From positions 1 to 46,777 of the forward strand of contig NZ_PDZR01000028.1 in assembly GCF_002891535.1 (NCBI RefSeq): DNA of 46,777 nt. Direction: 5' to 3'. Below the pieces are notes generated by a model that was given only the letters and a program-made list of their open reading frames with translations, was not told where the DNA came from and did not search any database. Below are positions 36,504 through 46,496 of this stretch, piece by piece. Position 1 is the stretch's first letter, and each line of letters opens with the position of its first letter. Position numbers and translations under genes: made by a program. Origin of the DNA: Methylocella silvestris. GTDB lineage: Bacteria > Pseudomonadota > Alphaproteobacteria > Rhizobiales > Beijerinckiaceae.

Positions 36504-37361
36504 CTACCCCGCCTCAAACAAGATCTCGACGCCGCAGTCGGACCCGGCCTCGCCGAGGCTGCGGGCGAGCTCGGACATGATCAGCCGCGCCTCATCGGCG
36601 ATGGTGAAGGGCGGATTGACGATCAGGAGATCCGTCCGCGTGAGGGCGCCGTCGCGTTCCTGCGGCCGGATCTGCAATTCAAGCCGCAGCGCCGCTTTGG
36701 CGCCCGCGGCGGCAAGACCCTGCGCGAGGCTCCGGGTGAAACCGGCGACCGCGGCGCGGTCCTTCACCGGGCGCCAAAGCATATAAATTCCGGTCGGCCA
36801 TTTGCGCACCGCCGCGGGCAGCGCCTCGCCAAGGCGGGCGAATTCACCGGCGTCTTCAAAGGGCGGATCGATCAGCACGAGGCCGCGCCGCTCGGCCGGC
36901 GGAATATAGGCCCTGAGACCAGAGTAGCCGTCGATTTCGATCGCTTTTGCGTGGCGATAGCCGTGGAGATTTTCGGCGAGGCGTTGAAACGCGTCGGGGT
37001 GAAGCTCGCAGGCGATCAACCGGTCCTGCGGCCGCAGCAGCGCCGCGCCGATCAGGGGCGAGCCCGGATAAAGCGGCGGGTCCGCGGCGAGATAGGGCGC
37101 GACGCCGTCGAGATAGGGCTGGATCAGCTCCCGCGCCGGCCCGGCAACGCCGCTCTGCATCAGCCGTAGGACGCCGCCGCGCCACTCGCCGGTTTTTTCG
37201 GCCCTTGCGCCGCCAAGATCATAAAGGCCGGCGCCGGCGTGGCTATCGATAAAGCGAAATCCCGCCTCCTTCCGTCTGAGATAGGAAAGGACGCGGACGA
37301 GAAAAATATGCTTGAGCACGTCGGCGAAATTGCCGGCATGGAATTCATGCGCGTAGTTCAA
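36504..37361 (-). CDS. rlmJ: 23S rRNA (adenine-2030-N6)-methyltransferase RlmJ
   Basis: The protein has 285 residues. MNYAHEFHAGNFADVLKHIFLVRVL at the start and FIDSHAGAGLYDL (SAM site), GVLIDPPFEDAGEF-like (catalytic DPPF) and WPTGIYMLWRPVKDR are signatures of RlmJ. It methylates A2030 of 23S rRNA. The start codon is TTG (37361), placed three bases after the stop of the RNase T2 gene, so the two are probably coupled. The start is fixed by the strongly conserved first residues. Confidence 0.94.
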   Translation of the reverse strand: MNYAHEFHAGNFADVLKHIFLVRVLSYLRRKEAGFRFIDSHAGAGLYDLGGARAEKTGEWRGGVLRLMQSGVAGPARELIQPYLDGVAPYLAADPPLYPGSPLIGAALLRPQDRLIACELHPDAFQRLAENLHGYRHAKAIEIDGYSGLRAYIPPAERRGLVLIDPPFEDAGEFARLGEALPAAVRKWPTGIYMLWRPVKDRAAVAGFTRSLAQGLAAAGAKAALRLELQIRPQERDGALTRTDLLIVNPPFTIADEARLIMSELARSLGEAGSDCGVEILFEAG

Positions 37362-37364
37362 AAC

Positions 37365-38291
37365 TCACAGCGCCGGCGGGACGGCGATCTGGCCGATCGG
37401 ACAGTGACGGCGGCTGATCTCCGGGCAGGCATGGAAATCGCGCAGATCCTTGGAGAGGCAGAGCCTGACCTCTTGCAGTGCGCTCTGCTGGCAGGACACC
37501 CCGATCATACCCGGCCGCAGGCGCGGATTGGCGGCGATGAAGGCGCGCTCGATGTCGATCGAAGTTGAAGTTTGCGTCAGCGCCGGATTGGCGAAGGGCG
37601 GCGGAATGACGATCGCCTCGCGGGCGCGGCGCACGTCCGCGAAATAATCGGTCGGGCTGCGGCCGGAGCAGACCCCATGCTTGCGCCATTCGTAGCGGGC
37701 GAGGCTTTCGCTCGGGTAGACTCCGGCGGCGTTCTGAAGCGCGATACGCGAGGGAAAGGACGCGCCGAGGGGACAATTTTGCGGATAGCCCCGCTCATAT
37801 TGCGGCCAAAGCCCATGCACGAGAAAGCCAAGGCCGGCGCCCGGCGCGCATTGTCTGCCGGCGCGCTCAGCCGCGGCCGTGCGGCAGAAGCCGGGCGACC
37901 AGGACAGAGCGAGCACGTAGAAATCGAAATCGCCTGGCGCATTGGCGCTGCGCCGGTAGGCTGGAGCGGCAGCGGCCGGCGTGAAAGGCGCGGTCGCCGG
38001 CGCATCGGCTTGCGGCGGCGTTGCCGACGGCTCGGGGCCGGCGCATTCGTCGAGCACGCAGTCCTCCGCGCCGGCGACGGCGGGGGTGGGCGGCGTAGAA
38101 GGCGCGGGAGCCGGCGCAGCGGCGGAAGGCTCCGCCGGGAGGCCTTGCGGGAGGCGTTCATTGACGCATTCGTCGAGCGCGCAGTTTTCGGTTCCGGCAA
38201 TGGCTGCGTCAGACGCAAATGCGGGCGCGCCAGCGAGGGCGGCGACGAGACAGGCAGCCAGGGCGCGCGCGCCGAGTCGGAAGCCGGCCAT
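37365..38291 (-). CDS. Secreted ribonuclease T2 family protein
   Basis: The protein has 308 residues. A signal peptide (about 1-27) is followed by a Pro/Ala-rich linker with two copies of a short Cys motif, NCALDEC (37-42) and DCVLDEC (78-83). The RNase T2 domain begins near 120 (DFDFYVLALSWSPGFC). Both catalytic segments are intact: FLVHGLWPQY (His159) and YEWRKHGVCSG (Glu201, His205). It would cleave RNA in the periplasm or outside the cell. The start at 38291 has four bases after the upstream gene's stop. The Cys-rich doubled N-terminal motif is unusual for the family. Confidence 0.92.
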   Translation of the reverse strand: MAGFRLGARALAACLVAALAGAPAFASDAAIAGTENCALDECVNERLPQGLPAEPSAAAPAPAPSTPPTPAVAGAEDCVLDECAGPEPSATPPQADAPATAPFTPAAAAPAYRRSANAPGDFDFYVLALSWSPGFCRTAAAERAGRQCAPGAGLGFLVHGLWPQYERGYPQNCPLGASFPSRIALQNAAGVYPSESLARYEWRKHGVCSGRSPTDYFADVRRAREAIVIPPPFANPALTQTSTSIDIERAFIAANPRLRPGMIGVSCQQSALQEVRLCLSKDLRDFHACPEISRRHCPIGQIAVPPAL

Positions 38292-38295
38292 AGAG

Positions 38296-38751
38296 CTACG
38301 GCCGCGCCATCTTGCAGTTCGGCGCATTGGCGTTGAAGCGATCAAGGCCGCTGACGCACCATTCGACGCCGAAGCCAAAGCCAATCGGGCCAAGGCTCTG
38401 CGAGATCGAATAAGAGAGCAGCCGCACTTTTGAGTCGCTCATTGCGATGCGCGCCTCACAATAGCGGCGCGGAATATAGTCGAGGCCGTTTGAACGAAAG
38501 CCGGTTTCCTGCACGACCTCGAAGGCGACGATGTCGAGGCCGGTGCGCCAATATTGCTGCTCGCGCTCGCGAAACGTGGTCCTGATCTCGCCGAGCGGCT
38601 CCGGGTCGGCGCAGGCAGGCAGATTGCTGTTGAACGGCTCATATCGATATTCGGACGGCACCAGCGGACGCGCCGACGCGGCCGGGCCGCCGCCGATCGC
38701 TGCGGCAGCCAAGGCGAGCGCCGCAGCAAGACCTGATGTTCTATTCGCCAT
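38296..38751 (-). CDS. Secreted hypothetical protein, 151 residues
   Basis: I do not recognise a named family. A signal peptide (about 1-28, GLAAALALAAAAIGGGPAASA) precedes a mature domain with four cysteines (47, 98, 132, 146), an aromatic-rich IPRRYCEARIAMSD segment and GFGFGVEWCVSGLDR. It resembles small periplasmic proteins of Hyphomicrobiales. GGAG lies six bases before the ATG. It is four bases upstream of the RNase T2 gene, so the two form an operon with rlmJ; a shared role with the RNase (an inhibitor or partner) is possible but unproven. Confidence 0.72.
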   Translation of the reverse strand: MANRTSGLAAALALAAAAIGGGPAASARPLVPSEYRYEPFNSNLPACADPEPLGEIRTTFREREQQYWRTGLDIVAFEVVQETGFRSNGLDYIPRRYCEARIAMSDSKVRLLSYSISQSLGPIGFGFGVEWCVSGLDRFNANAPNCKMARP

Positions 38752-38906
38752 AGGCGCTCCGCCATTTGCTCGGCCGGGCGGCAAACCTCCGCCGCCCCCC
38801 GAAAGAGCGGCGACGATGCGGCGCGAAGGTCAAGCCGTCAAGAGCGCGCGGCGGCAGGGGGCTCGTTTTACGCCCCCTGTTGCAGGCCTGCGCCAGCGGC
38901 GAAATC

Positions 38907-40319
38907 TCAGCCGCGATTATAAATGTCCTCGATGCGGATGATGTCGTCCTCGCCGAGATAGGAGCCCGTCTGGACCTCGATCAATTCGAGGTCGATCCGC
39001 CCCGGATTGGTCATGCGGTGGGTGCAGCCGATGGGCAGATAGATCGATTCATTCTCGTGGACAAAGATCACTTCGCTGTCGCGCGTGACCTCCGCCGTGC
39101 CCCGGACGACGATCCAATGCTCGGCGCGGTGGAAATGCTTTTGCAGCGAGAGCCGCTGGCCCGGCTTCACGACGATGCGCTTGACCTGATAGCGCGCGCC
39201 ATTGTCGACCGACTGATAATAGCCCCAGGGCCGGTAGGAGCGCTTGTGCTGCAGCGCCTCTGGCCGGCCTTCCGCTTTCAGCCGATCGACGAGCTGCTTG
39301 ACCTGATCGCCATACGCCTTGTTGAGCACGAGCACGGCGTCCTGCGTCGTGACGACGATGACATTGTCGACGCCGACGACCGTCGTCAGGAAATCATCCG
39401 AGCGGATATGCACGTTGGAGGCGTTCATCACGACGCCATTGCCGCGCGTCGAATTGCCGAATTCATCGCGGTCCGACAGATCCCAGACGGCCGCCCAATT
39501 GCCGACGTCGGACCAGCCGATGTCGGCCGGAACCACCGCCGCCTTGTCGGTCCGCTCCATGACGGCATAGTCGATCGAGATCTTCGGCGCGGCGCTGAAC
39601 GCCTCCTTGTCGAGGACGAGGAAATTCAGATCCTGCTTCGCGCCGGCGACGGCCGCGGCCGCGGCCTCCGCGATGGCGGGAGCGAATTTCTGCAATTCGG
39701 CCTGCATGACGTCGGCGCGGAAGAAGAAATTGCCGGAATTCCAGAGGTAATTCTCGGCGATATATTTTTCCGCCGTGGCGGCGTCGGGCTTTTCGACAAA
39801 GCCCGCCACTTTCAGCACCGCGCCATCGAGGCTCACGGGCTTGCCGGTCTTGATGTAGCCATAGCCCGTCGCGGGCGCGGTCGGCTTGATGCCGAGGGTC
39901 ACGATATAGCCGAGCGCGGCGGCCTCGGCCGCCTGCTTGCAGAGTTCGACGAAGCCCTTTGTGTCCTGAACGACATGGTCGGCGGCGAGCAGGGCGACGA
40001 CCGTTTCGGGGCCAAGCTGCGCGGCGAGTTCGGCGGCGACCGCGACGGCCGGGGCCGAATCGCGCCGCACCGGCTCAAGGACGATGCGGGCTTCCCGCTT
40101 GATCTCGGCCAGTTGCTCGGACACGAGAAAACGGTAATCGTGGTTCGAGATGACGATCGGGTTTTCGAACACCGGGTCCTTCAGGATCTCGGCGGCCATC
40201 TGGAAGGTTGAGCGTGTTCCGATCAGGGAGATGAATTGCTTCGGCAGGCTTTCGCGGGATTCCGGCCAGACCCGCGTGCCGGAGCCGCCGCACATGATAA
40301 CCGGAAGGATTTTCGGCAT
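38907..40319 (-). CDS. manC: Mannose-1-phosphate guanylyltransferase / mannose-6-phosphate isomerase
   Basis: The protein has 470 residues, the usual length for the bifunctional enzyme. The N-terminal nucleotidyltransferase has CGGSGTRVWPESRESLPKQF. The C-terminal cupin has RPWGYYQSVDNGARYQVKRI, KHFHRAEHWIVVRGTAEV (metal-binding His) and VQTGSYLGEDDIIRIEDIY. It makes GDP-mannose for exopolysaccharide or lipopolysaccharide. GGGGA precedes the ATG. It is divergent from rnhB across 278 non-coding bases and stands without other polysaccharide genes. Confidence 0.95.
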   Translation of the reverse strand: MPKILPVIMCGGSGTRVWPESRESLPKQFISLIGTRSTFQMAAEILKDPVFENPIVISNHDYRFLVSEQLAEIKREARIVLEPVRRDSAPAVAVAAELAAQLGPETVVALLAADHVVQDTKGFVELCKQAAEAAALGYIVTLGIKPTAPATGYGYIKTGKPVSLDGAVLKVAGFVEKPDAATAEKYIAENYLWNSGNFFFRADVMQAELQKFAPAIAEAAAAAVAGAKQDLNFLVLDKEAFSAAPKISIDYAVMERTDKAAVVPADIGWSDVGNWAAVWDLSDRDEFGNSTRGNGVVMNASNVHIRSDDFLTTVVGVDNVIVVTTQDAVLVLNKAYGDQVKQLVDRLKAEGRPEALQHKRSYRPWGYYQSVDNGARYQVKRIVVKPGQRLSLQKHFHRAEHWIVVRGTAEVTRDSEVIFVHENESIYLPIGCTHRMTNPGRIDLELIEVQTGSYLGEDDIIRIEDIYNRG

Positions 40320-40597
40320 TCTTATTCCCCGCAGGCAAATCGGTTGGTTGGGCCAGTCCCGGAAAATTTTGCGCGATCTAGCATAGCCGCCCGGTTTACG
40401 CGAGCGCGCCAGAGGAGGGACGGTTCTGCGCCGTCCTCAATCCGTCAAAAGGCCAACGCAGCCAACCGGGCCGCCTCAAGCTGAGCGGAGCGCGGGCCAA
40501 GTTATAAAGGACAATGATAAAAATGTCGCCTCCCCCGCCTTTTGCGCCCGCCGGCGCCGCCTTGCGCGGCGCCCCGCCGCAGCTTCGGTAGACCGCC

Positions 40598-42542
<1,945 letters not shown>

Positions 42543-42557
42543 CTGGAATTTACCAGC

Positions 42558-42902
42558 TCAGACCTTCTTCAGCGTGTAGCGCACCGACTGCAGGCGGATA
42601 AATCCGTCGCGGAAAATGAAGGTGTCGACCCCGTCGTCGGCGTAATTTTCCTTCGATTTCGCCGTCCATTCCAGAAACAGCGCATCGCCTTCAAAGAGGA
42701 CAGTCGGCAAAGCCCAGTCGGCCTGCGGCAAGTCCGCCAGCAGCGCCACGAAAGCCTCGCGAACGCCCGCTTTGCCGCGCTTCACGCCTGCCGGCGTCAG
42801 GATTACGGCGTCTTCGGCATAATCATAGACGATGCCGTCGAGGTCACCGGCGACGAGCGTCTCGGCATGGTGCTGGAAAATTTCTTGCGGCGTACGGGTC
42901 AT
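42558..42902 (-). CDS. NTF2-like/SnoaL-type protein
   Basis: The protein has 114 residues. IFQHHAETLVAGDLDGIVYDYAEDAVILTPAG, VREAFVALLADLPQADW and the C-terminal FIFRDGFIRLQSVRYTL strand fit the SnoaL/NTF2 cone-shaped fold. Members bind or convert small hydrophobic ligands; the ligand is unknown here. The ATG at 42902 has GGGAG about ten bases upstream. It is convergent with ccrM, with 15 bases between the stops. Confidence 0.75.
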   Translation of the reverse strand: MTRTPQEIFQHHAETLVAGDLDGIVYDYAEDAVILTPAGVKRGKAGVREAFVALLADLPQADWALPTVLFEGDALFLEWTAKSKENYADDGVDTFIFRDGFIRLQSVRYTLKKV

Positions 42903-42974
42903 CAAGTAGCGCTCCCATGAGAATGGCGCCGTTGTGCCGCGAACGCCGCCGCAGCGCAAGCTGGCCCGCCGCCC

Positions 42975-43250
42975 TCAATCCAGCTCGACGACAAGGCCGA
43001 GCTTGTCAAACTCCGCCTCGATCGCCTGCGCGATCGCCTGCAGCTCCTCGATGGTGACCTCCGCGCTCTCGTGCGGCGCGTCCCACGCGACGATCTGATC
43101 GAGATCGACAACGAAATCGGCCGGCTCCTCGGCGTCGGGAAGCTGCGCCGACGGCAGGATGGTCAGGCGCCTGTCCGCCCAGGCGACCCGGATCGCGCCT
43201 TCCGTCAGAGTGATCTGCGGTCCCGACCCGCGCCGCTTGCTTTTCGTCAC
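42975..43250 (-). CDS. Small acidic hypothetical protein downstream of mutY
   Basis: The protein has 91 residues. ITLTEGAIRVAWADRRLTILPSAQLP is followed by an acidic C-terminus (EPADFVVDLDQIVAWD, VTIEELQAIAQAIEAEFDKLG). It resembles a small conserved alphaproteobacterial family of unknown function and has a faint likeness to Imm74-type immunity proteins. The GTG at 43250 overlaps the mutY stop (GTGA), with GGGGGAG five bases before it, so it is translated with mutY. Confidence 0.65.
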   Translation of the reverse strand: MTKSKRRGSGPQITLTEGAIRVAWADRRLTILPSAQLPDAEEPADFVVDLDQIVAWDAPHESAEVTIEELQAIAQAIEAEFDKLGLVVELD

Positions 43251-44311
43251 GCATCTCCCCCAAATTCCCGTCGCCGCGCCGCGCCGACCAGTTTGCGCAT
43301 CAGGCTCGGCAGCGCCTCATTCTCAAGATCGCCCGCCGCCCAGCGGCAGCCCTCGGGCGCCGGCATGTCCGCCCCAGCCTCCCCCACATAGACCGAAAGC
43401 TGCAAGGCAAAATGCGTGAAACTATGCTCGACGGGGCGCGCCAGGCGGCGATAATTGGCCGCGACCGGCGCATGGCGCGGCGCGGCGGCCTCGTCGAAAT
43501 CCTCGCTCCAGGGCGAGCCGGGGATCTCGGTCATGCCGCCGAGCAACCCTTTCGGCGGGCGCGTTCGCACCAGGACCGCGCCGTCAGGGCGCGCCACAAA
43601 AAAGGCCGCGCCGCGCCGGAGCGGCCGATCCCGTTTCGCGGCCTTCACGGGAAAACGCGCCGGATCGCCGGCCCTGAACGCCGCGCAGGCGCCGTTCAGG
43701 GGGCAAAGCGCGCAGGCGGGGTTTTTCGGCGTGCAGATCGTCGCGCCTAGATCCATCATCGCCTGCGCATAATCGCCGGGACGCTCGGCAGGCGTCAGCG
43801 CCTCGGCTTTCGCGTAGATCAGGCGTTTTCCCGCCGGCGGGGGCGCCTCGATCGCATGGAGCCGCGAGAGGACGCGCTCGACATTGCCGTCGACGACGAC
43901 AGCCTTGCGGCCGAATGCGATCGCGGCCACCGCCGCCGCGGTATAAGGGCCAAGACCCGGCAGAGCGCGCAGGGCCGCCTCCTTGTCAGGAAATTGTCCG
44001 CCAAATTGCGCGGACACGGTTTTGGCGCAGGCGTGCAAATTGCGCGCCCGCGAATAATAGCCGAGCCCGGCCCATTGCCGCATCACCTCCTCGGCTGGCG
44101 CCCGCGCCAGCGCGTCGACGTTGGGCCAATGCGCCAGAAATGCCGAAAAATAGGATTTTACCGCCGCGACCGTCGTCTGCTGCAGCATGATTTCCGAGAG
44201 CCAGACGGCGTAAGGATCAGCCGTCGCCCCAGGAGGCGCGCGCCAGGGTAGAACGCGGCGATGGCGGTCGTACCAGGCAAGAACTGCGTCTGGGATTGCG
44301 GCGTCACACAT
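43247..44311 (-). CDS. mutY: A/G-specific adenine glycosylase MutY
   Basis: The protein has 354 residues. It has the helix-hairpin-helix motif LPGLGPYTAAAVAAIAFGR, catalytic Asp in VVVDGNVERVLSR, the early SEIMLQQTTVAAV segment with catalytic Glu, and the [4Fe-4S] ligand set C-x6-C-x2-C-x5-C in CTPKNPACALCPLNGAC. A C-terminal NUDIX-like domain (KRDRPLRRGAAFFVAR, GLLGGMTEIPGSPW) recognises 8-oxo-G. It removes adenine opposite 8-oxoguanine. It is divergent from the VOC gene and overlaps the next gene by four bases. Confidence 0.96.
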   Translation of the reverse strand: MCDAAIPDAVLAWYDRHRRVLPWRAPPGATADPYAVWLSEIMLQQTTVAAVKSYFSAFLAHWPNVDALARAPAEEVMRQWAGLGYYSRARNLHACAKTVSAQFGGQFPDKEAALRALPGLGPYTAAAVAAIAFGRKAVVVDGNVERVLSRLHAIEAPPPAGKRLIYAKAEALTPAERPGDYAQAMMDLGATICTPKNPACALCPLNGACAAFRAGDPARFPVKAAKRDRPLRRGAAFFVARPDGAVLVRTRPPKGLLGGMTEIPGSPWSEDFDEAAAPRHAPVAANYRRLARPVEHSFTHFALQLSVYVGEAGADMPAPEGCRWAAGDLENEALPSLMRKLVGAARRREFGGDA

Positions 44312-44488
44312 GCGCCTCGTTTAACCGGTCTCATTTGCTTGGCAAAGCGAGCCTGGGTCGACTCGAACACGGAACCCCGGGCGTCGGCGTCCGACATAGC
44401 GCCGCGCGATTGGCGTTTTGACGCTGCAAGGCCCGTCCGAAAACCTTCAAACAGAGGCGCAGCAAAAAACGCGTCCGGAGGAGCATCG

Positions 44489-44980
44489 ATGAACCAGCAA
44501 TCCGCGCGGAGCGCCCGGCCCGTCCCGGCAGGGCGCGAGGGCGCGATCCCCTATCTCACCGTGCGCAGCGGCTCCAGCGCCATCGAATTCTACAAACGGG
44601 CCTTCGGGGCGCAGGAGACGCTGCGCATCGAGCATGAAGGTCGCGTCGGCCACGCCGAACTCGAGATCGGCCCAGCGAAAATCATGCTGTCGGACGAATT
44701 TCCCGATCATGAGGCGTTATCGCCCCAGACGATCGGCGGCACGCCGGTGCTCATGCATCTTTATGTCGAGGACGTCGACGCCTTCACCCGCCGCGCCGGG
44801 CAAGAGGGGTTGAAAACGCTGCGGCCGGTGGCCGATCAGTTTTATGGCGATCGCGGCGGCAAATTCGAAGATCCGTTCGGGCATCGCTGGTGGATCGCCA
44901 GTCACATCGAGGATCTCTCGACCGAGGAAATTCGCCGCCGCGCCGCCGCTCTCCACGGCGAGGCGCCCGCGCAGGGCTGA
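44489..44980 (+). CDS. VOC-family (glyoxalase/PhnB-like) protein
   Basis: The protein has 163 residues. IPYLTVRSGSSAIEFYKRAFGA, GHAELEIGPAKIMLSDEFPD and YGDRGGKFEDPFGHRWWIASH match the PhnB-like branch of the vicinal oxygen chelate superfamily. The substrate is not known; related proteins are often annotated as glyoxalase or bleomycin-resistance-like. GGAGGA lies directly before the ATG at 44489, which decides the start. It sits between mutY and the DUF721 gene. Confidence 0.88.
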   Translation: MNQQSARSARPVPAGREGAIPYLTVRSGSSAIEFYKRAFGAQETLRIEHEGRVGHAELEIGPAKIMLSDEFPDHEALSPQTIGGTPVLMHLYVEDVDAFTRRAGQEGLKTLRPVADQFYGDRGGKFEDPFGHRWWIASHIEDLSTEEIRRRAAALHGEAPAQG

Positions 44981-45025
44981 ACGTCGGCCGCCTTGCGGCC
45001 AGCCCGAAACGCGTTACAAAGCGTC

Positions 45026-45532
45026 ATGCGCGCAAAGCGTTCCAAGGATCCCTGGTCGCGGCCGATCGCCGACCTCGTCGGGCCGATCATCGACCCCGCG
45101 CTGGCGCGACGCGGCTTCGGCAAATCCGACGTCATCCTCTATTGGGAGGAGATCGTCGGCGCGCGAATCGCCGCCATGTCGCAGCCGATCAAGCTGCAAT
45201 GGCCGCCGCGCGGCCGCGCCGCCGCAACGCCAGCGACGCTCATCGTGCGCGTCGAAACGGGCTTTGCGCTCGAGCTTCAGCATCTTGCCGGAATTGTCGT
45301 CGAACGCGTCAACGCCCATCTTGGCTGGCGCTGCGTCTACCGGCTGCTGTTGAAACAGGGTCCGCTAGAGCCGCGCCCGGGCCCAAGGCGCCGCAGCGAG
45401 CCGCCGACTCCCGAAATTGTGAAGGCCGCGGCCGCCGCGACCGGCGATATCGCCGATGAAGCGCTCCGCGACGCCTTGACGCGCCTTGGCGCCTGTGTGC
45501 TAACCCGCTCCCAGCGCGAGGACGGCGGCTGA
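45026..45532 (+). CDS. DUF721 (DciA-like) protein
   Basis: The protein has 168 residues. RPIADLVGPIIDPALARRGFG, VILYWEEIVGARIAAMSQPIKL, LIVRVETGFALELQHLAGIVVERVNAHLG and a C-terminal basic/Ala-rich tail match the DUF721 family. The family includes DciA, which loads replicative helicase in many bacteria; whether this member does so is inference. GCGTTACAAA lies six bases before the ATG, so the mRNA may be leaderless or nearly so. The order mutY, DUF721, dsbA is normal for alphaproteobacteria. Confidence 0.85.
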   Translation: MRAKRSKDPWSRPIADLVGPIIDPALARRGFGKSDVILYWEEIVGARIAAMSQPIKLQWPPRGRAAATPATLIVRVETGFALELQHLAGIVVERVNAHLGWRCVYRLLLKQGPLEPRPGPRRRSEPPTPEIVKAAAAATGDIADEALRDALTRLGACVLTRSQREDGG

Positions 45533-45683
45533 CCGCCATCGTTCCGCCGCGCGGACATGCGTTTTGCCGCCATGTTTTTTCTGGCGCGGGTTTTTTCTGG
45601 CGATGAAGCGGTCCGCGGGCCACACTGCATCGTCGGCCTTCGCTAACTTCGCCACTCCTACCTGCCGGATGGAATCGAAATCC

Positions 45684-46361
45684 ATGACGACTGTGACCAA
45701 AGCTCCGGCCTTTCCGAGCCGGCGATTCCTGTTCCAGCTCGCGCGCGCGGCGCTCGTTTTCGCGAGCGTCGCCGCCACGGGCGCGGCCCCGGCGCTGGCC
45801 CAGGGCGCGGCCGTGCCGCCCGATCAGCTGATGGCGCCAGGCGCGCTGCCGGATCTGGCGCTGGGATCAGCCGACGCGCCGATCACCATCGTCGAATACG
45901 CCTCTATGACGTGCTCGCATTGCGCCGCATTTCACACGACGACCTTCCCGGTGCTGAAAAGCAAATATATCGATACGGGCAAGGTGCGCTTCATCCTGCG
46001 CGAATTTCCGCTCGACCCTCTGGCGACGGCCGGCTTCATGCTCGCCCGCTGCGCCGGCGACGACAAGCGCAACGCCATCGTCGATCTTCTGTTTGCGCAG
46101 CAGAAGAACTGGGCCTTTACCGAAAAGCCGGTCGAGGCGCTGGCGGGACTCCTTAAACAGGCCGGCGTCGGACAGGAAGCGTTCGAGGCCTGCCTGAAGA
46201 ATCAGGAGCTTTACAACAACGTCAACAAGGTGCGCGACAACGCCTCGGCGAAATTCAACGTGACCGCGACGCCGACCTTCTTCATCAATGGCAAGAAGGA
46301 AAGCGGCGAGATCTCGCCGGAGACGCTGGACAAATTGCTGGAGCCGCTGCTGAAGGGGTGA
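45684..46361 (+). CDS. DsbA-family periplasmic thiol-disulfide protein
   Basis: The protein has 225 residues. A signal peptide (FLFQLARAALVFASVAATGAA, cleavage after ALA near 37) precedes a thioredoxin fold with active site CSHC in YASMTCSHCAAFHTTTF and the cis-Pro loop VTATPTFFINGKK. It resembles the COG1651 DsbA/DsbG group that oxidises or shuffles disulfides in secreted proteins, which would suit the many Cys-rich secreted proteins in this window. An in-frame ATG at 45669 is an alternative start. smc normally follows but lies outside the window. Confidence 0.9.
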   Translation: MTTVTKAPAFPSRRFLFQLARAALVFASVAATGAAPALAQGAAVPPDQLMAPGALPDLALGSADAPITIVEYASMTCSHCAAFHTTTFPVLKSKYIDTGKVRFILREFPLDPLATAGFMLARCAGDDKRNAIVDLLFAQQKNWAFTEKPVEALAGLLKQAGVGQEAFEACLKNQELYNNVNKVRDNASAKFNVTATPTFFINGKKESGEISPETLDKLLEPLLKG

Positions 46362-46380
46362 GAGCTACATTCTCCAAAAT

Positions 46381-46496
46381 CTCTCATGTTGAGGAGGGCT
46401 CCGAGAGCCCGTCTCGAACCACGAGAGCGTCAACAGCCCGCGTGACACATCCTTCGAGACGCCATTTCTCGCGAAATGGCTCCTCAGGATGCGGAG
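46381..46496. repeat. Palindromic dispersed intergenic repeat
   Basis: Two hairpin units are seen. The first has GGGCTC/GAGCCC around CGA (46396-46410). The second nests CATCCT (46448-46453) with AGGATG (46486-46491) outside GCCATTTC/GAAATGGC (46461-46480). The TTCGAGACGC and CTCCTCAGGATG words are typical of a family of intergenic repeats common in Hyphomicrobiales. It follows the DsbA-like gene. Confidence 0.7.

Noticed and set aside
38766-40211. Plus-strand frame of 481 codons opposite manC
   Set aside because: manC on the minus strand has all expected motifs; the plus frame shows only mirror-image composition.
42975-43250. Naming the small acidic protein an Imm74 immunity protein
   Set aside because: The likeness is faint, no toxin gene is near, and the gene is coupled to mutY.
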